Below are positions 46,154 to 57,751 of a stretch of 64,000 nucleotides of DNA, piece after piece. Within the stretch, counting starts at the first letter, position 1. The number at the start of each line of letters is the position of its first letter. This DNA is from Beta vulgaris subsp. vulgaris (taxonomy: Eukaryota > Streptophyta > Magnoliopsida > Caryophyllales > Amaranthaceae): contig NC_079208.1 in NCBI RefSeq assembly GCF_026745355.1, positions 16,989,260 to 17,053,259 on the forward strand, written 5' to 3'. Under the pieces are notes generated by a model. It saw only the letters and a list, made by a program, of their open reading frames with translations. It ran no database searches and had not been told where the DNA came from. Made by a program: the position numbers and the translations under genes.

Positions 46154-47115
46154 CTTCCTGCGTATCATAATATTTGCAACACTTTCAAATTGCGGATTGC
46201 AAGGCAATTTTTCTTAGTATACAATAAGATGGGAAGGGGCATACAATTAGACTAACTAATTATATTTCAAATGAATTATATCAAACATCTGGGATCCACC
46301 CATCCGTCCCCACCTTACCACCGCCAGTCGCCACCATCCCACCACCACTACCACCGGAACCACCTCGCCAACACCACTGCCACAACCATCCTGCCGCCAC
46401 CACCACCACAACCATCCTGCTGCCACACCATCAGAACCACCACCCCGCCACCACCATCTTCCATTTTACACAAATTCACAAAAATTCACCAAGATCTTCA
46501 TCTCTATGTGAGCAAATTCAAAAAAGACAACAGATCTAATCTAACCAAATTATAGAAAGATCTAACCAAATTACAGATCTAACCAAAAACAGATCAAAGA
46601 TGAAGGAAGAAAAAGGAGATCGAAGGAGAGAGAAAGAAGGAGAACAAAGGAGAGAGAAAGGAGGACAAGGGTCGCGTTCGTCTTCTTCTTCGTTAGTTCC
46701 TCAGTTCGTTCGTCAGGTCTTTATCCGGTGGTCGACTTCGTTCGTTTGCAGCGATGTCGACTCCGTTCGTTCGTTCAACTTCGCAGCGTGAGGGAGGAGA
46801 GAGACTAGGGTGCGGAAGAGTGGCTTTAGTGGGGGAATGTATTGGGTTTGTGTGGTGGGGTGAAAGAATGGTTGTGGGAAAAGAGAAGAAAGTTGTGATT
46901 GGAAGATCATAGAGTAGTTAGGGAAAAGATCAAATAGTTTAATTATTTTAGATTAGAGTAGGTAATCAACTAATCAATACTAATTTCATATAGTACGGGT
47001 ATTTAAGTATTTTCACCCCCAAAAACTTACTAAATAAGGAAACAAAAAAAGTGTTGCATTTATTTTGAAACATCCCTAAATGGAAAGTGTTGCAAATATT
47101 ATGATATTGAGGAAG
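46154..47115. mobile_element. Mariner-type non-autonomous element, 962 bp, TA duplication
   Basis: Ends CTTCCTGCGTATCATAATAT and its near-complement (cttcctcaatatcataatat from the right) are about 33 bp long, flanked by TA (46152-46153, 47116-47117). Unit three of the surrounding repeat gives an uninterrupted counterpart. The interior has CCACCA-type runs (46310-46460) and a purine-rich stretch (46600-46670). The ORFs 46271-46555 and 46600-46791 are low-complexity and have no transposase similarity. Confidence 0.85.
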
Positions 47116-47348
47116 TAGTAATTTAGGTTGTTCATGCAAAATCAAACTCTAATTCTAACTTATCTAGAATTCATTACGTGTATTAAAATCTGTATAACTC
47201 TGTTATTGTAAAAGATTAAAATAAAATTTGATGACATGACAATCCTACGTGACATGCTTTATGGCTCAAAATTTTGAGAACTTCCTATACTCCCGAAAAG
47301 TTTCTCTTTTATTGATTTACGTATATGTATATTGATATATTGATATAA

Positions 47349-47712
47349 AGATTTTTTAACAAGAATAATACAAACTTTTGCCTGTTCTCTCGCAATAATA
47401 CAAACTTTTGATTATCTTTTAATAATACAAACTTTTGATCAAAATTCCTCCAGTAGGACAATACTGGTTGTTAACTTGTTGTAGGAAGTAACAGCTGAGG
47501 TGGTTCAGGTGGGTGGGGGGGGGGTTGGGGGAGGAGGGAGAAAGAAGAAAGATCATTTTGTAATTTTTTTTGACCTATTTTACAAGTTACAAGTCAAACT
47601 TGACCTATTGGAGGAATTTTAATGTATAGTTTGAATTATTAAAAAATAATCAAAAATTTGTATTATTGCGAGAAAACGGGCAAAAGTTTGTATTATTATA
47701 GTTAAAAAATCC
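47349..47712. mobile_element. MULE-type MITE, 364 bp, TSD TTGATATAA
   Basis: Inverted ends AGATTTTTTAAC and GTTAAAAAATCC continue for about 90 bp with repeated aataatacaaacttttg. The 9-bp TTGATATAA lies on both sides (47340-47348, 47713-47721), the length expected for Mutator-like elements. Contains a G-run near 47514. Confidence 0.9.
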
Positions 47713-48353
47713 TTGATATAATGATTTATTGATATATTGATTGATTTTGTACATGTTTTTTCATACATGGTGCATATAAACAGTTGTAGATATTACTTTA
47801 ACCATTCTCATGGTTTTATAAGCATTACTCGAGAAAAAAATTCCCTAAGCTGATAGTGTGTATATACCGTACATAACTGACACCATTCTTGAGTTTTTTT
47901 TTAAAAAAACAGAAAGACAGACACAGTTCTTATTTCTTAATGTCTGATTAGGGTTTAAATTCCTTTGAATTCACAGGAAATTAGATTACTTATTACGTCA
48001 GTCACTGACCATCGAAGCTTCATGTGTTGGCATGTAGCTTAACAAAAACTTACCCTCATCTTTTTTCTCATTGTCCTTTCATCCACTGGTCAAGTGCCAG
48101 AGAATTAGATTCTTTATCATTTCTCTTTTTATAATCTTCTATAGTGCGAATTTATGGTTCATAAATTCTCATACTTTAAAGCTGGATCTTTAGAACCTCC
48201 TATAGTGGGTTAAAAAAAACAAGGTCGGAATTTTGCTCTGAAGGAGAATTATTTATTGGGTATATTTAATGGGTTTTTTTTTCTGGGTCAGTAAAATGGC
48301 ACCCTGAAATCTGAAAAGTTTGCATTTTTATTTTTTCAGATTTGGTTGCAAAA

Positions 48354-50363
48354 ATGGAAGATCAGGTGATTAGTTCTAACAGTTTAGTTGGTGAACAATT
48401 GAATTTAGTTGTAGAAGAAGAGGAAGAGGAATTTAGAAGCTGTTATGGGGAGGAAAGTGAGTGGAAGGAAAGGGATGAAGCTGTGAAGGAAGAATCTTGT
48501 GATGAAGAATCAACAGTGAAGATGTATCTGAAGGGAATTTCAAGATGTGGGTTTGGTGAATCTTGTTCTGGATTTACTGGAATTGGGGTTGTTGTTGAAG
48601 GTTCTAGAGATTTTTCTGTTACTTGTGTTCAGAAGAATCTTGATTTTTATGTTGAGGATTCTATTGCGGATTATTTGGCTTTGATTGATGGTCTGCTTGA
48701 GGTTCTAAAGACGAATATTCGGCGTATTATTGCTATTAGTGATTCTAAGATTATATATGAACAGGTATTTCTGTGTTGCTGTTCTTGTGGTGTTACATAA
48801 TCTCCTTGTTTCTATTTTATCCGTTGAGGGAAATTTGACATGAATAATCCGAACATGGATTATTTTGAGAAGGTACCCTAAAATTGGGATTATTTTAAAA
48901 TAATACCAACCTACGCTTTTTTTTGGGAGTTGGGTGAAAGTTGAGATTATTTATGTCAATCTTTACATTATATTGTCCATTGAAACTTTTGTCAATTTTT
49001 ATCGAGTTAGGGTCTAATTATGCTGCTGAGATTTGAACATATTTGATATTCAACTAATTTATTTCTAACCTTTTGTTTTGATATTTATAATGAAATAAAT
49101 CGTAGAAAGATTATAAGAAGATGAGAAAGTTACTGTTCTTTGCTTTGATGCAAGATTGGATTTGCTTACAAGCTTTTGAAACGAATCTGAATGAGCCTTT
49201 TGTACTTAATGTAAATAGGAGTTGTTGATAAGCCTATATGAATGAGTATCTATATGTTCTTGTAATAAGCAAATTTGGAAAAAGAAGCTTCAAACTATGT
49301 ACAAGCTCAGTTCATAATTAATAAACATTAAACAAACAATAATGAATTAGGCCGAGCTTGAACTCAAGTTGTTTCCGAGAGTCTCGCCTCAGTTAGACCC
49401 CCCATGGACATGGTGGTTTAGGCTGTGCGTTATGATATGCAATGTGAAGGGGCACATAGTAAAGGTTTGTAGGTTTATCTAAATTTGTTGATTTACATAA
49501 TAATTTATTTTGGTAGAAATTTACTTGCACATACTTGTTCATCCATTTCCTTGTGTGTGTCAACATACTACTGATATTTTGTTTTACAGGTCATGCTTAA
49601 GGAGAGCCTTGATATCCCTCTCATGGCAGCATTGAGAGAGAGGGTTTTTGAACTTGTAGGTCAGTTAGATGCTTTTAGTTTAAAACTTGTCCCAAGTTCT
49701 GAAGTGGAGAGGGCTTTACAACTGGCTCAGGTGGCAATTGGTTTGGTCTCTTTAGATGAGGAGAGCCATGGCTCACTTCAAAATTGTTCAAGATGTTCCT
49801 ATGACAAGCCACTATCAATGATGCTCACGTTAAGATGTTCACACAAGTTTTGCTCCCTATGTCTGAAGACGTATGCGAATGAGAAAGTAGAGGCTGGTCA
49901 GGTCCCAATTAGATGTCCTCAGATTAGATGTAATTATTTACTCTCAACCTCTGAATGCAAAGTATTTCTTCCGGTTGTTTCCTATGATGTTCTAGAAAAA
50001 GCAATGGAAGAACACAACACCCGTAGTTCAGAAAAAATTTATTGCCCCTATAAGAACTGCTTGGCCCTGCTTGATCCTCGTGAATGCTTACCTGCTGAGG
50101 CAAGCTTGTCTGATGCGTCTGATGCATCTGATGATTGTTGCATAGAGTGTCCAGTTTGTCAGAGATTTATCTGTGTAAATTGTGGGGTTCCTTGGCATAA
50201 TTCATTGAGTTGTGGAGAGTATCAGGATCTTCCATCGGACGAGAGAGGTTGCGCAGATCTTGCTTTGCACTGTTTGGCACAGGATAGGAGATGGAGGCGT
50301 TGCCAACTATGCCAGAGGATGATTGAGCTGGCGCAAGGTTGCTACCACATGACTTGCTGGTAA
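48354..50363 (+). CDS. RBR-type E3 ubiquitin ligase with N-terminal RNase H-like domain, 3'-incomplete
   Basis: Exons 48354-48764 and 49590-50359, joined by a GT-AG intron in phase 0. Exon one encodes an acidic N-terminus (VVEEEEEEFRSCYGEES) and the plant RNase H-like domain (MYLKGISRCGFGESC, DSIADYLALIDGLLEVLK). Exon two encodes RING1 (CSRCSYDKPLSMMLTLRCSH, from residue ~203), the IBR (CPVCQRFICVNCGVPWH) and the first part of RING2 (CQLCQRMIELAQGCYHMTC), including the Cys equivalent to the catalytic one that takes ubiquitin as a thioester. The family transfers ubiquitin from E2 to substrates. I start at ATG 48354; ttttttcag just upstream suggests a 5' UTR intron. After 50359 a good donor (TG|GTAAGG) follows, but the expected exon completing RING2 was not found. 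Without splicing the frame stops at once (TAA 50361-50363). May be a pseudogene or end in a novel exon. Confidence 0.85.
48765..49589 (+). other. Intron of the RBR gene, 825 bp
   Basis: Begins gtatttctg and ends tgttttacag; AT-rich, no coding potential. Its removal joins Gln (…IYEQ) to Val-Met-Leu-Lys in frame. Confidence 0.85.
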
Positions 50364-52104
50364 GGCTGCCTATTTCATGAAATTTTTCTTAAAATATGCT
50401 ATATGATATCTTTTGAGGTTTTGTTAATTAAGAAAACAATAATCGCAAGGTTGGTCCATACATTAGAGAGACAAGAAGAATCCCAAGTTTGAGTGGTCTT
50501 CTCATATGGATCCTTATAGCTACACATCTTTATGTACTCAAAATTGACTCACACACGACGTTATTGAGCTTGTTTTACCCATTACTGTAACATGTGATTT
50601 TAGAATACTCCTGCCATCCCGTATTAGATCACATACTCTCAATTGATAGGGATTCTCAATCGATAGGTGTCCCTAAATTTTTTGCGTACTCTCCTTTTTA
50701 AGTGTGCTTTGTCGTAATTTTTCTTTCTCCGTCCCCTATTGTTTAATTAAACTCTAGACAGTTTGTTCATCTTGGTTTCGCTATCTATTATTGGGTGTGT
50801 TGTTTTTGCAGGGAATTTTGCTGTTGTCTATGTTTTATATTATCTTTTACTCCTACCACAAGTTGGTTTATATCAGGGGCGAAACCAGAAATTTATAGTT
50901 GCGGGGGCTGGATGAGTATTTTTTAAATAAAATACATAGATCTTAGCTACTTGTATAGGGATTTTTGAGTGAAGTTCCTGGAGTTGCATAGCATAACAAA
51001 AAAGCACCTTACACGTTTTTTTGTTGGAAGGTCTGCTGTTTTTATAGGGATTTTGCTCCAATCAACGTGAGTTTCCTCTATAGCCTCCCTGCTTCTTCTC
51101 TTAACCAATGAGAATTCGACATTCTTAAGAAATTCTTACTGGTTGATGAACCAATATTCTGGGTCCATCATCTCACCAAAACCAGCTTCTGAATTTCGCT
51201 TCAGCATTAATTAACATTAATAATGCTGAAGCTGTTGTTAGGTACTAATGGTTCTCAATAATTTTCTGTGCTTCAAAAATCTTTACGTCTGTTTCCCACT
51301 TCGTTATTAATTAAATTAAGGAAAGAGGCAATTCCCCCTTATTGATTTGCTGGCTTCAACTGTTTTTGTTTGTGGAACTGAATCAAGCATTGCTGCATTG
51401 ACTGCTCTGGAACTCTACTGTGCTTGAAGCTTTTATCAGTTTCTGTTTGTGGAAGAAGAGTTGCCCTCAAGTCCGTTTGAATTGCGTCTTCATGTAGTGT
51501 AAGATCAGCCACTTGGTGATTGAGACATCATAGTCACCTGCAGCTCTGCCTTGTAAGCATACTCATGAACCATCTCCAAGATTCTGAATGTTTCCCTTGC
51601 AATCTACATCAACTTAGACTTCCATCTGCTAGCATGAACCTAAATTAGATCCGTTAGTTGAAAAGCAGCTAGCTTTCTATGCTTTTGGCCTTGTCCCTGT
51701 ATCTCTCATTGGAACTTCTGGATTTCCTGCACCTTTTGATCGACTCTTACCACCTGGTGTAGCAGATCTTGCAAGGGGGTTTTGCAATCCCTTTGAAAAA
51801 AAGCTTGGCCAACAATCTACTCATTTCCCGGCTACATGCTAGTAGACACTGAAACATGTTGTCCCTTCCAATCTTGAGGAATAGATATAATTGCTTGTGT
51901 GGGACAACTTTAAATGCGGAACATTAACCTTTCACAAGGACTCTCAATGCTAGGTGACCAATTACATGTTTAAAGGATCTGTATAGTTTAGTTCTGATTA
52001 TAATCTACAGGGACCTCAAGGCAACATAAGCCTGTGTGGAAAAGTATAACTTTCAAAGATAACTGCGAATTTGTGACCAGCAAAGTTCTCAACAATTATT
52101 ATTA
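50360..52104 (+). other. RBR 3' flank and decayed repeat sequence
   Basis: An acceptor-like tttttgcag at 50803-50811 is followed by GAATTTTGCTGTTGTC, which resembles the RING2-completing sequence (EFC) but without the Cys-Gly pair normally before it. The frame then runs into CAGGGGCGAAACCAG at 50874, a hAT-like element end whose partner was not found. An imperfect 12-bp-stem hairpin, gcttcagcatta/taatgctgaagc, lies at 51202-51233. 51340-52080 resembles parts of 62500-63300 and may belong to the same decayed gypsy. No other gene seen. Confidence 0.45.
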
Positions 52105-52315
52105 GGAAAAATCGAGATGGGGGTCCCAACTATGGGCCATTGTCTTTTATAGGTCCCAACTATTGATCATTCTCTGTAGGACTTAAGTGTGGGCTGTTGT
52201 GATTTAGTTAGGCCTAGATTTTTTTTTTTTTTGGCAGATGAAGATATAAATATATACCATAAAACATGTGTAACATGGACTGTACACATGAAGCAGACAA
52301 GCAATCAAACCAAAC

Positions 52316-55195
52316 AAATAAAGGAGATTACATTAGCAACCTACACCTATCCTCCTCTGAGCATCTAGCAGCAACTCTGAATAAGACTTCCCTAATTACA
52401 ATTTTAGGGTCCTTACGAATAGATCTAAACAATTTGTTATTCCTCTGCCTCCAAATTGCATAAACACATTCAGTGAACAACATGACAAAGAGCTTTCCTG
52501 ACTTCTTTCTGGCATATTTGCAGGCCTGAAGCACAGAATTCTGAAAATGGCATCTAGCAGCACTATAACCCATCTTCAAACAAATTCCTTTCCAGACCTC
52601 AGCAGCATATTCACAATAGAAGAATAAATGTTGGACTGATTCCAAGTCTGCCATACATTAGCAACAATTAGTATCACACTCTACACCCCATATACTCAAT
52701 CTGTCGACTGTGGCTAACCTGTTGTGCAGAGCAAGCCAAAGTATGAATCTGCTCTTAAGAGCAGCTTGATTGTTACTAATCAAACGTTTCCATCTAACTC
52801 TTTCACAATCCCCTGAGAGGAGTATGTAAACTTTCTTCATAGAGAATTTAAGATCAGTGCTATCCTTACTCCAGCCTCTAATTTCACTCACAACAGTTAT
52901 GATCTTTCTTAGAATCCACGAGGTCTGATTACTAAGATTGACAGTAAGCACATTCTGTCTCTTGATGTAGTAAGAGTGAATCCATTTGACCCACAATTTA
53001 TCCCTTTTGAACTCAATAGTCCACAAAAGCTTAAACATGTTGTCCAAGCAACAGGGGCTTTTTTTGAATCCTCAGTCCCTCCTGTCCATAAAAATCTCCT
53101 GCACACACTTTCCACAACCTTAATAATTTTCTTGGAAAGAGGAAACAGTAGTTTTGCATACTTAGGATGCTTTTCACCAATTGTAACCTCCCTGCATATG
53201 ATAACAAGTGCGCCATCCAAGTTTGAGCCCTACTAGTAATCTTTTCAACCAAAGGTTTACTTTGAGCATAAGAAAGCTTTTTGGAAGTTAGAGGCACCAT
53301 TAAGTACTTAAAAGGGAGCTCACCGATAGGCATATGCATAATTTCAGACAGCTCTCTAGCAACCGAATCCTGAATACCACAGATGTATATGCTACTTTTC
53401 TCCACACTAGCAACAAGGCTAGAAGCTTCAGAGAACTTTTAAAAGGCATTAAACATGAGAGAAATAGAACTTGCATCAGCTCTACTAAATAAAAGTAGAT
53501 CATTTGCAAACATTAAGTGAGTAATATTCAATCTCTCACATTTGGGGTGGTAGTTGAAGTCAGATACATTCTTTAGCTCATTCGAACACCAGCCCTTTTG
53601 TTGCTCTAAAAGGAAAAGAAGAAACCCCATTCATCAAAATTGCATATGAAACACTCCTTACACATTCCATTAGCCATCCAACAAAAAGTCTAGGAAACTC
53701 AAGCTCATACAAAAGAGTTTCTAAGAAGCTCCACTCCATAGAGTCATATGCCTTCCTAGTATCCACTTTCATAATACATTTAGGATACATGTGAGCTCTA
53801 GAGTACCCTCTGATGAGTTTAGTAGCTAAAAGAATGTTGTCTGCAATGTGTCTATCTGGAATGAACCCGGATTGAGCATCATTAATCACTTCATCTTGTA
53901 ACCTGTTAGTTAAAATTTTCGAAATAATTTTCTACATAACAGAACAGCAGGCTATAGGCCTGAAATCTTTAACCTTTGTTGCATTTTGAGTCTTAGGAAT
54001 CAGGGTAACAGCAATGCAATTCATTGGCTTATGCATAGTAGAGTTACTGAAAAACTCTTTAATTCCAGCATAGATGTCATGCTTTAAAACTTCCCAGCTC
54101 TTCTTAAAGAAATAGGAATTAAACCCATCTAACGTGGGAGCTTTGTCATTATCGATACCAGCCAAAGTAATATCAATCTCTTCATTTGACACTTCTCTAA
54201 CTAGAGCCTCTCTTGCCTGATAAGAAAGTGTACTACCAGCTCTCACTATGTTGAGGTCAATGCCTGCTAAGGAATCAGCATTAGACCCTAAAAGCTTCCT
54301 ATAAAACCCAAGTATTTCGTCTTTAATAGCCTGAGTCCCTCATATCTGCCTACCCGACCTGCCTACCCGCATCATCACTAAGCATATTAATCCTATCGTG
54401 AGCAAGTCTTGCTTTGGTTGCAGCAAAAACGAATTTTGTGTTTGCATCTCCTAATTTCACCCAATTTATTCTAGATTTCTGCGGTAGGATTCTATCTTCG
54501 ATGTTGGACCAGTGCCTTAGCTCCTCGAACGAAGCTTTCTCAATCACTTGCTTCAGCATTAACATATAAATCCTCTTGATTATAATTTGCAATAAGCTGC
54601 TCTCTTAGACTCTCCACTTTTTCACGTGCTTTACCAAATTTGGACACTTGTAGCCGCTTCACTGCTGTTAGACCAAGAATAGAAGAGGCCTATACTCCTA
54701 GCCTCAATTGAACTGGAAGAAAGAAGAAAATCTTCAAAGTCCACAGTTTCTGCATCTGTAACCACAATACCATTAGCTCGATGTAAGAGACCTGCATTAT
54801 CATCTCCAATGACAATCATAGGCCCTTGAAATTGCACAGGTCCTAATAATCCAAACCATAACCTCTTCCTATTAATGATAGTGTGTAAGCCATAAAGTGC
54901 TATCATTTTGATCTTATGAATCCCATTTTGAGCAGTAAACACCATGAATTGCTCCTGAACATCCTCCATTTAAATTTAACCAAAGCATGTTTCCATTATA
55001 TCCAAATTCTTCCCCTGGGAGAATGACTGTAATTACAAAACCAAGACTAATCTTTCCCAAATTTCTTTTGCACTTTATCAACATTATTACACCTCACTCT
55101 AGTTTCTAGCAAAGAACATAAGCCAATCTTATAAGCAGATAAATAATTCTTTATCTCTTTTATTTTAAAGAGATCATTCATCCCTCTTACATTTC
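52316..55195 (-). pseudogene. LINE ORF2: endonuclease, reverse transcriptase, zf-RVT
   Basis: Endonuclease: start near 55195 (NVRGMNDLFKIKEIKNYL), Glu in LLETRV, later MIVIGDDNA near 54820. Reverse transcriptase: EVSNEEIDITLAGIDNDKAP, CIAVTLIPKTQNATKVKDFRP (54246-53932), NDAQSGFIPDRHIADNIL and KVDTRKAYDSMEW (53889-53578) with the first catalytic Asp. The active-site box reads HLMFANDLLLFS near 53530, with Asn in place of the first Asp of F/Y-ADD. C-terminal zf-RVT: MKKVYILLSGDCERVRWKRL (53047-52658) and SVQHLFFYCEYAAEVWKGI (52654-52328). At least seven stops or frameshifts. The protein would nick DNA and reverse-transcribe its RNA. Confidence 0.9.
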
Positions 55196-55248
55196 ATGAG
55201 GTGCAAACCATTAGGACAAATAAGGGTTTGGTCCCTTAGCACCCCGAG

Positions 55249-55360
55249 CAGCAGTTGAGTTGAGATTCCGATTCCTGAATGTAACTCATATTACACAGAA
55301 CCCGCAGCAGTTGAGTTGAGATTCCGATTCCTGAATGTAACTCATATTACACAGAACCCT
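55249..55360 (-). repeat. 56-bp tandem duplication in LINE ORF1/ORF2 spacer
   Basis: Two adjacent copies of gcagttgagttgagattccg and the following bases, period 56 bp, no mismatch seen, in the 3' end of ORF1. Confidence 0.9.
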
Positions 55361-56510
55361 TGGGTGATTGGTATGCAACTTGCTTACCTTTATCCTTGGT
55401 TTCCTTGTGACAACTTTCCAAGCTCCATCCTCTACTGAGTTCTGTCTCTGAGTAGAACGTATTGGCATAGCCACAAAGGTTACATTAGAAGAAAGAAGAG
55501 GATTAGGGAGCCCCTACAACCTCCTCCTTCCTAATACCATCCTTACTAGTAGAGGCCAATGTTGGGGCCATAGTTGCTTTTTGTTGCACAGGAACCCATT
55601 TTTGTGTCACTTTCCCTTTTTGCACTTCCTTTTTGTCTTCACAAATGTGCCCAACTTTTTGACACTTAGCACAAAAGGGTGGAAGGCAGTCATACAAAAT
55701 CTTCTGTTTAATCACTTTGCCATTAGGATCCTCAACACTAATCTCATTAGGGACCTTAATAGTGACTTCCATCTCAACAGGGATTCGTGCAAAAAAAATC
55801 TTAAGTTGTTTGGTTGTACACTCATCAACATATTTTGGTACCCCAAGAGTACTTCCTATCCTTCTTAAATAATCTCGATTCCAAGAGTTTAGTGAAAGAT
55901 AGGAAGTTTTATCCATATCGGGATAACCTTCAAAATTTCGTGGTTAAAACTAAAATTTGGAGTCCATTGTTTATCATAGCTTTCGCAAAAAATAGGTGAG
56001 GTCCTGAATAAAGAACAACATCCCTATCCTCCTTTGAATCCAATTTAACCACGAAATGCCCCTCATCATGTTTAAAAAGTTTGGGTTCAACTTCAGGTGT
56101 TCATTGGGATTTATAGTAATTAGTTAATGCCATAAGACTAGGGTTTATCCAATAACATAAACTATCAAAGGATTCATCTAGGTTTCAGTCATTCTTTCAA
56201 CATCTTGCTTATCAAGGTTTGCTACATTTTCACCATTAACAACACTAGGAGCAACAAAGCTTAATCCCATACCTTTCTCGGAGATTGTACTTTGCGTCAG
56301 GCCTTTCCAAAAGTTTCGATTCTTTTCAGCAAGTTCAGCTCCAATCTCCGTCGCCTCAACCACCGGAATCGAGAAACTTGAACAGAAATCAACCCCCCAG
56401 TTACTGTTTCATTGGGTTCATGTAGTCCGCGCCAACAACCTTCTTCTTATTGCTATTCGTAGTGGTAGTGTCACCTCGCCGGCTGCAGAGTTTTTCTTTT
56501 TCCGACCCAT
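55286..56510 (-). pseudogene. LINE ORF1 (Gag-like, DUF4283 and CCHC knuckle)
   Basis: Starts at ATG 56508-56510 (MGRKKKNSAAGEVTLPL). Mid-part has DUF4283-like sequence with shifts (56363-56178). Then NSWNRDYLRRIGSTLGVPKY, IFFARIPVEMEVTIKVPNEI and the CCHC-type knuckle CAKCQKVGHICED at 55916-55503. A stop near 55503 and another frame to 55286 end it. RNA-binding protein of the LINE particle; broken. Confidence 0.85.
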
Positions 56511-57751
56511 TTCCAAAGGCTCACGATAGTAAACTCACCTTATCGTGCGCCTAGAGAGCATCTGGAGGGAAGAGAATAATGAATCGTTAGGCCTAGATTA
56601 CTTATAACAGGTTGCACAAGTTAATTTGCCCAGTGGGTCCCAGTTATATCCCACCTTTTTGTTTGGTTAATTCATGCTACTAATGAAGAGCAAGCCACTA
56701 ATCAATCGTCACAATTCACTATTTCTAACACCTTAATCACCGTGGGTGATCTTTGCGGGTTTGAAATTTCCAAATGGGATTCATTGTTGATGGAAAAGAA
56801 GACTCCTTAGCTTGGTTTCCATCACAACACTTTCCATGTGAAGGTTCTTTGCAACTCATCACTTCACCTTACCCAGTTATCGTCCATTTTTTCCTCTCAA
56901 ATCTATAGTGGAGAGAGAAAAATAAAGAAAGAATCAAAGAGTGCCTTGCTTGCTAAATTATGGGCCATCATCAATTTATCAATACATGTATGGTTGTTTA
57001 GATCTTGTTATGGAGAGCTTTATGATTGGAGAGTTTCATATATCTTGCCGTCTTCTTTAATTGCTTGCTAGTTTGAGTGGTGGCTATGGTGGTGTTCACC
57101 TCCATTAATGAATTCCGCATAAGGTCAGGTGAACCCGTTTTTGATGGAGTGGGTATTCAGATCTTTGTCGAATAAAAATAGATCCTCGATAGGTCGGATT
57201 GAGAGGAGTAGCTGGCGGTCGGGAACTTTGATGGGTTTAGAGGGGAGGTGGCAAAGGTAGAGGAGGAGAGAGATTGTGGCGGAGATTTGAGAGGAATGGG
57301 TCGGATAAAATAAGGGAGTTCCAGAGTTTGCAAACGGGTTTGAATTTGTAGAGGATTAATGGGGAGGTGTGCCCAGATTTGGTGGTAGGCGGCCATTGAT
57401 AATGGGTTTTCTCGAGTGTAGAATTGGGATTGTTTGAGTTTCAAATGATTAGTTGGCTTCCATGGTTTTGGCTTTGTTGTGTTTGGTTTTTGGGTTTTGT
57501 GTTAGATACAGATGAGAGGATGAGTTATTAAAGGGGGTAGATTCAATTTTGAAGTCATGTGCTGATTAAATGAAGTCCCGTGAGTTGTGACATGGTTACT
57601 TGCCACGATAGGTTGGTTACAGGTTTATTATGTGGTAGACCCAATTAAAATCACAACCACCCATACTTAGGTTCTACATAGAATAATCAAAATAGTTGGA
57701 CCTATAAAAGACAATGACCCATAGTTGGGGGACCCCATTATTAATTTTTCC

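Larger units (their letters stand above)
44330..47265 (+). repeat. Degenerate ~250-280-bp repeat, four units
   Basis: Units share ataagttgtaaaactatatt, tttcgagcactatccaatgg, aaattacgtagcaaaagtta, ataatttaggttgttcatgc and atgacatgacaatcctacgt, in that order. Units: 44330-44635, 45140-45420, 45421-45665, and 46026-46153 continued at 47118-47265. Units two and three are directly adjacent. The others are separated by a hairpin segment (44770-45050), a CCGGGC/SINE-like segment (45675-45905) and a mariner-type insertion (46154-47115). No coding function. Confidence 0.8.
52221..56585 (-). mobile_element. L1-type LINE, near full-length, 14-bp TSD
   Basis: GTTAGGCCTAGATT occurs at both ends (52207-52220, 56586-56599). 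The poly(A) tail reads as T-run 52221-52232 on the plus strand. Two ORFs on the minus strand follow the plant L1 order. It sits inside the MULE-type element and copied itself by target-primed reverse transcription there. Confidence 0.95.
52105..57751. mobile_element. MULE-type element with long inverted ends, split by a LINE
   Basis: Ends GGAAAAATCGAGATGGGG at 52105 and, read inward from 57751, GGAAAAATTAATAATGGGG are inverted over about 110 bp (both contain ccattgtcttttatagg on inward reading, with g/a change). The 9-bp flanks TTATTATTA (52096-52104) and TTATTATTG (57752-57760) match at 8 of 9 positions. Without the LINE it is about 1.28 kb. No transposase is seen. The interior 56600-57600 has small ORFs (56838-57071 +, 57157-57444 -) of unknown origin; a captured host fragment is possible but unproven. 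Confidence 0.8.

Noticed and set aside
46271..46555. Proline/histidine-rich ORF
   Set aside because: Low complexity CCACCA repeat; no supporting splice or domain evidence.
50640..50760. Second Stowaway-like element (ctccgtcccctattg)
   Set aside because: The two candidate ends are in the same orientation and no TA-flanked inverted pair is visible.
57157..57444. Minus-strand 95-residue ORF as a host gene
   Set aside because: Lies inside the MULE, Ser/Pro-rich, no recognisable domain; kept only as possible cargo.
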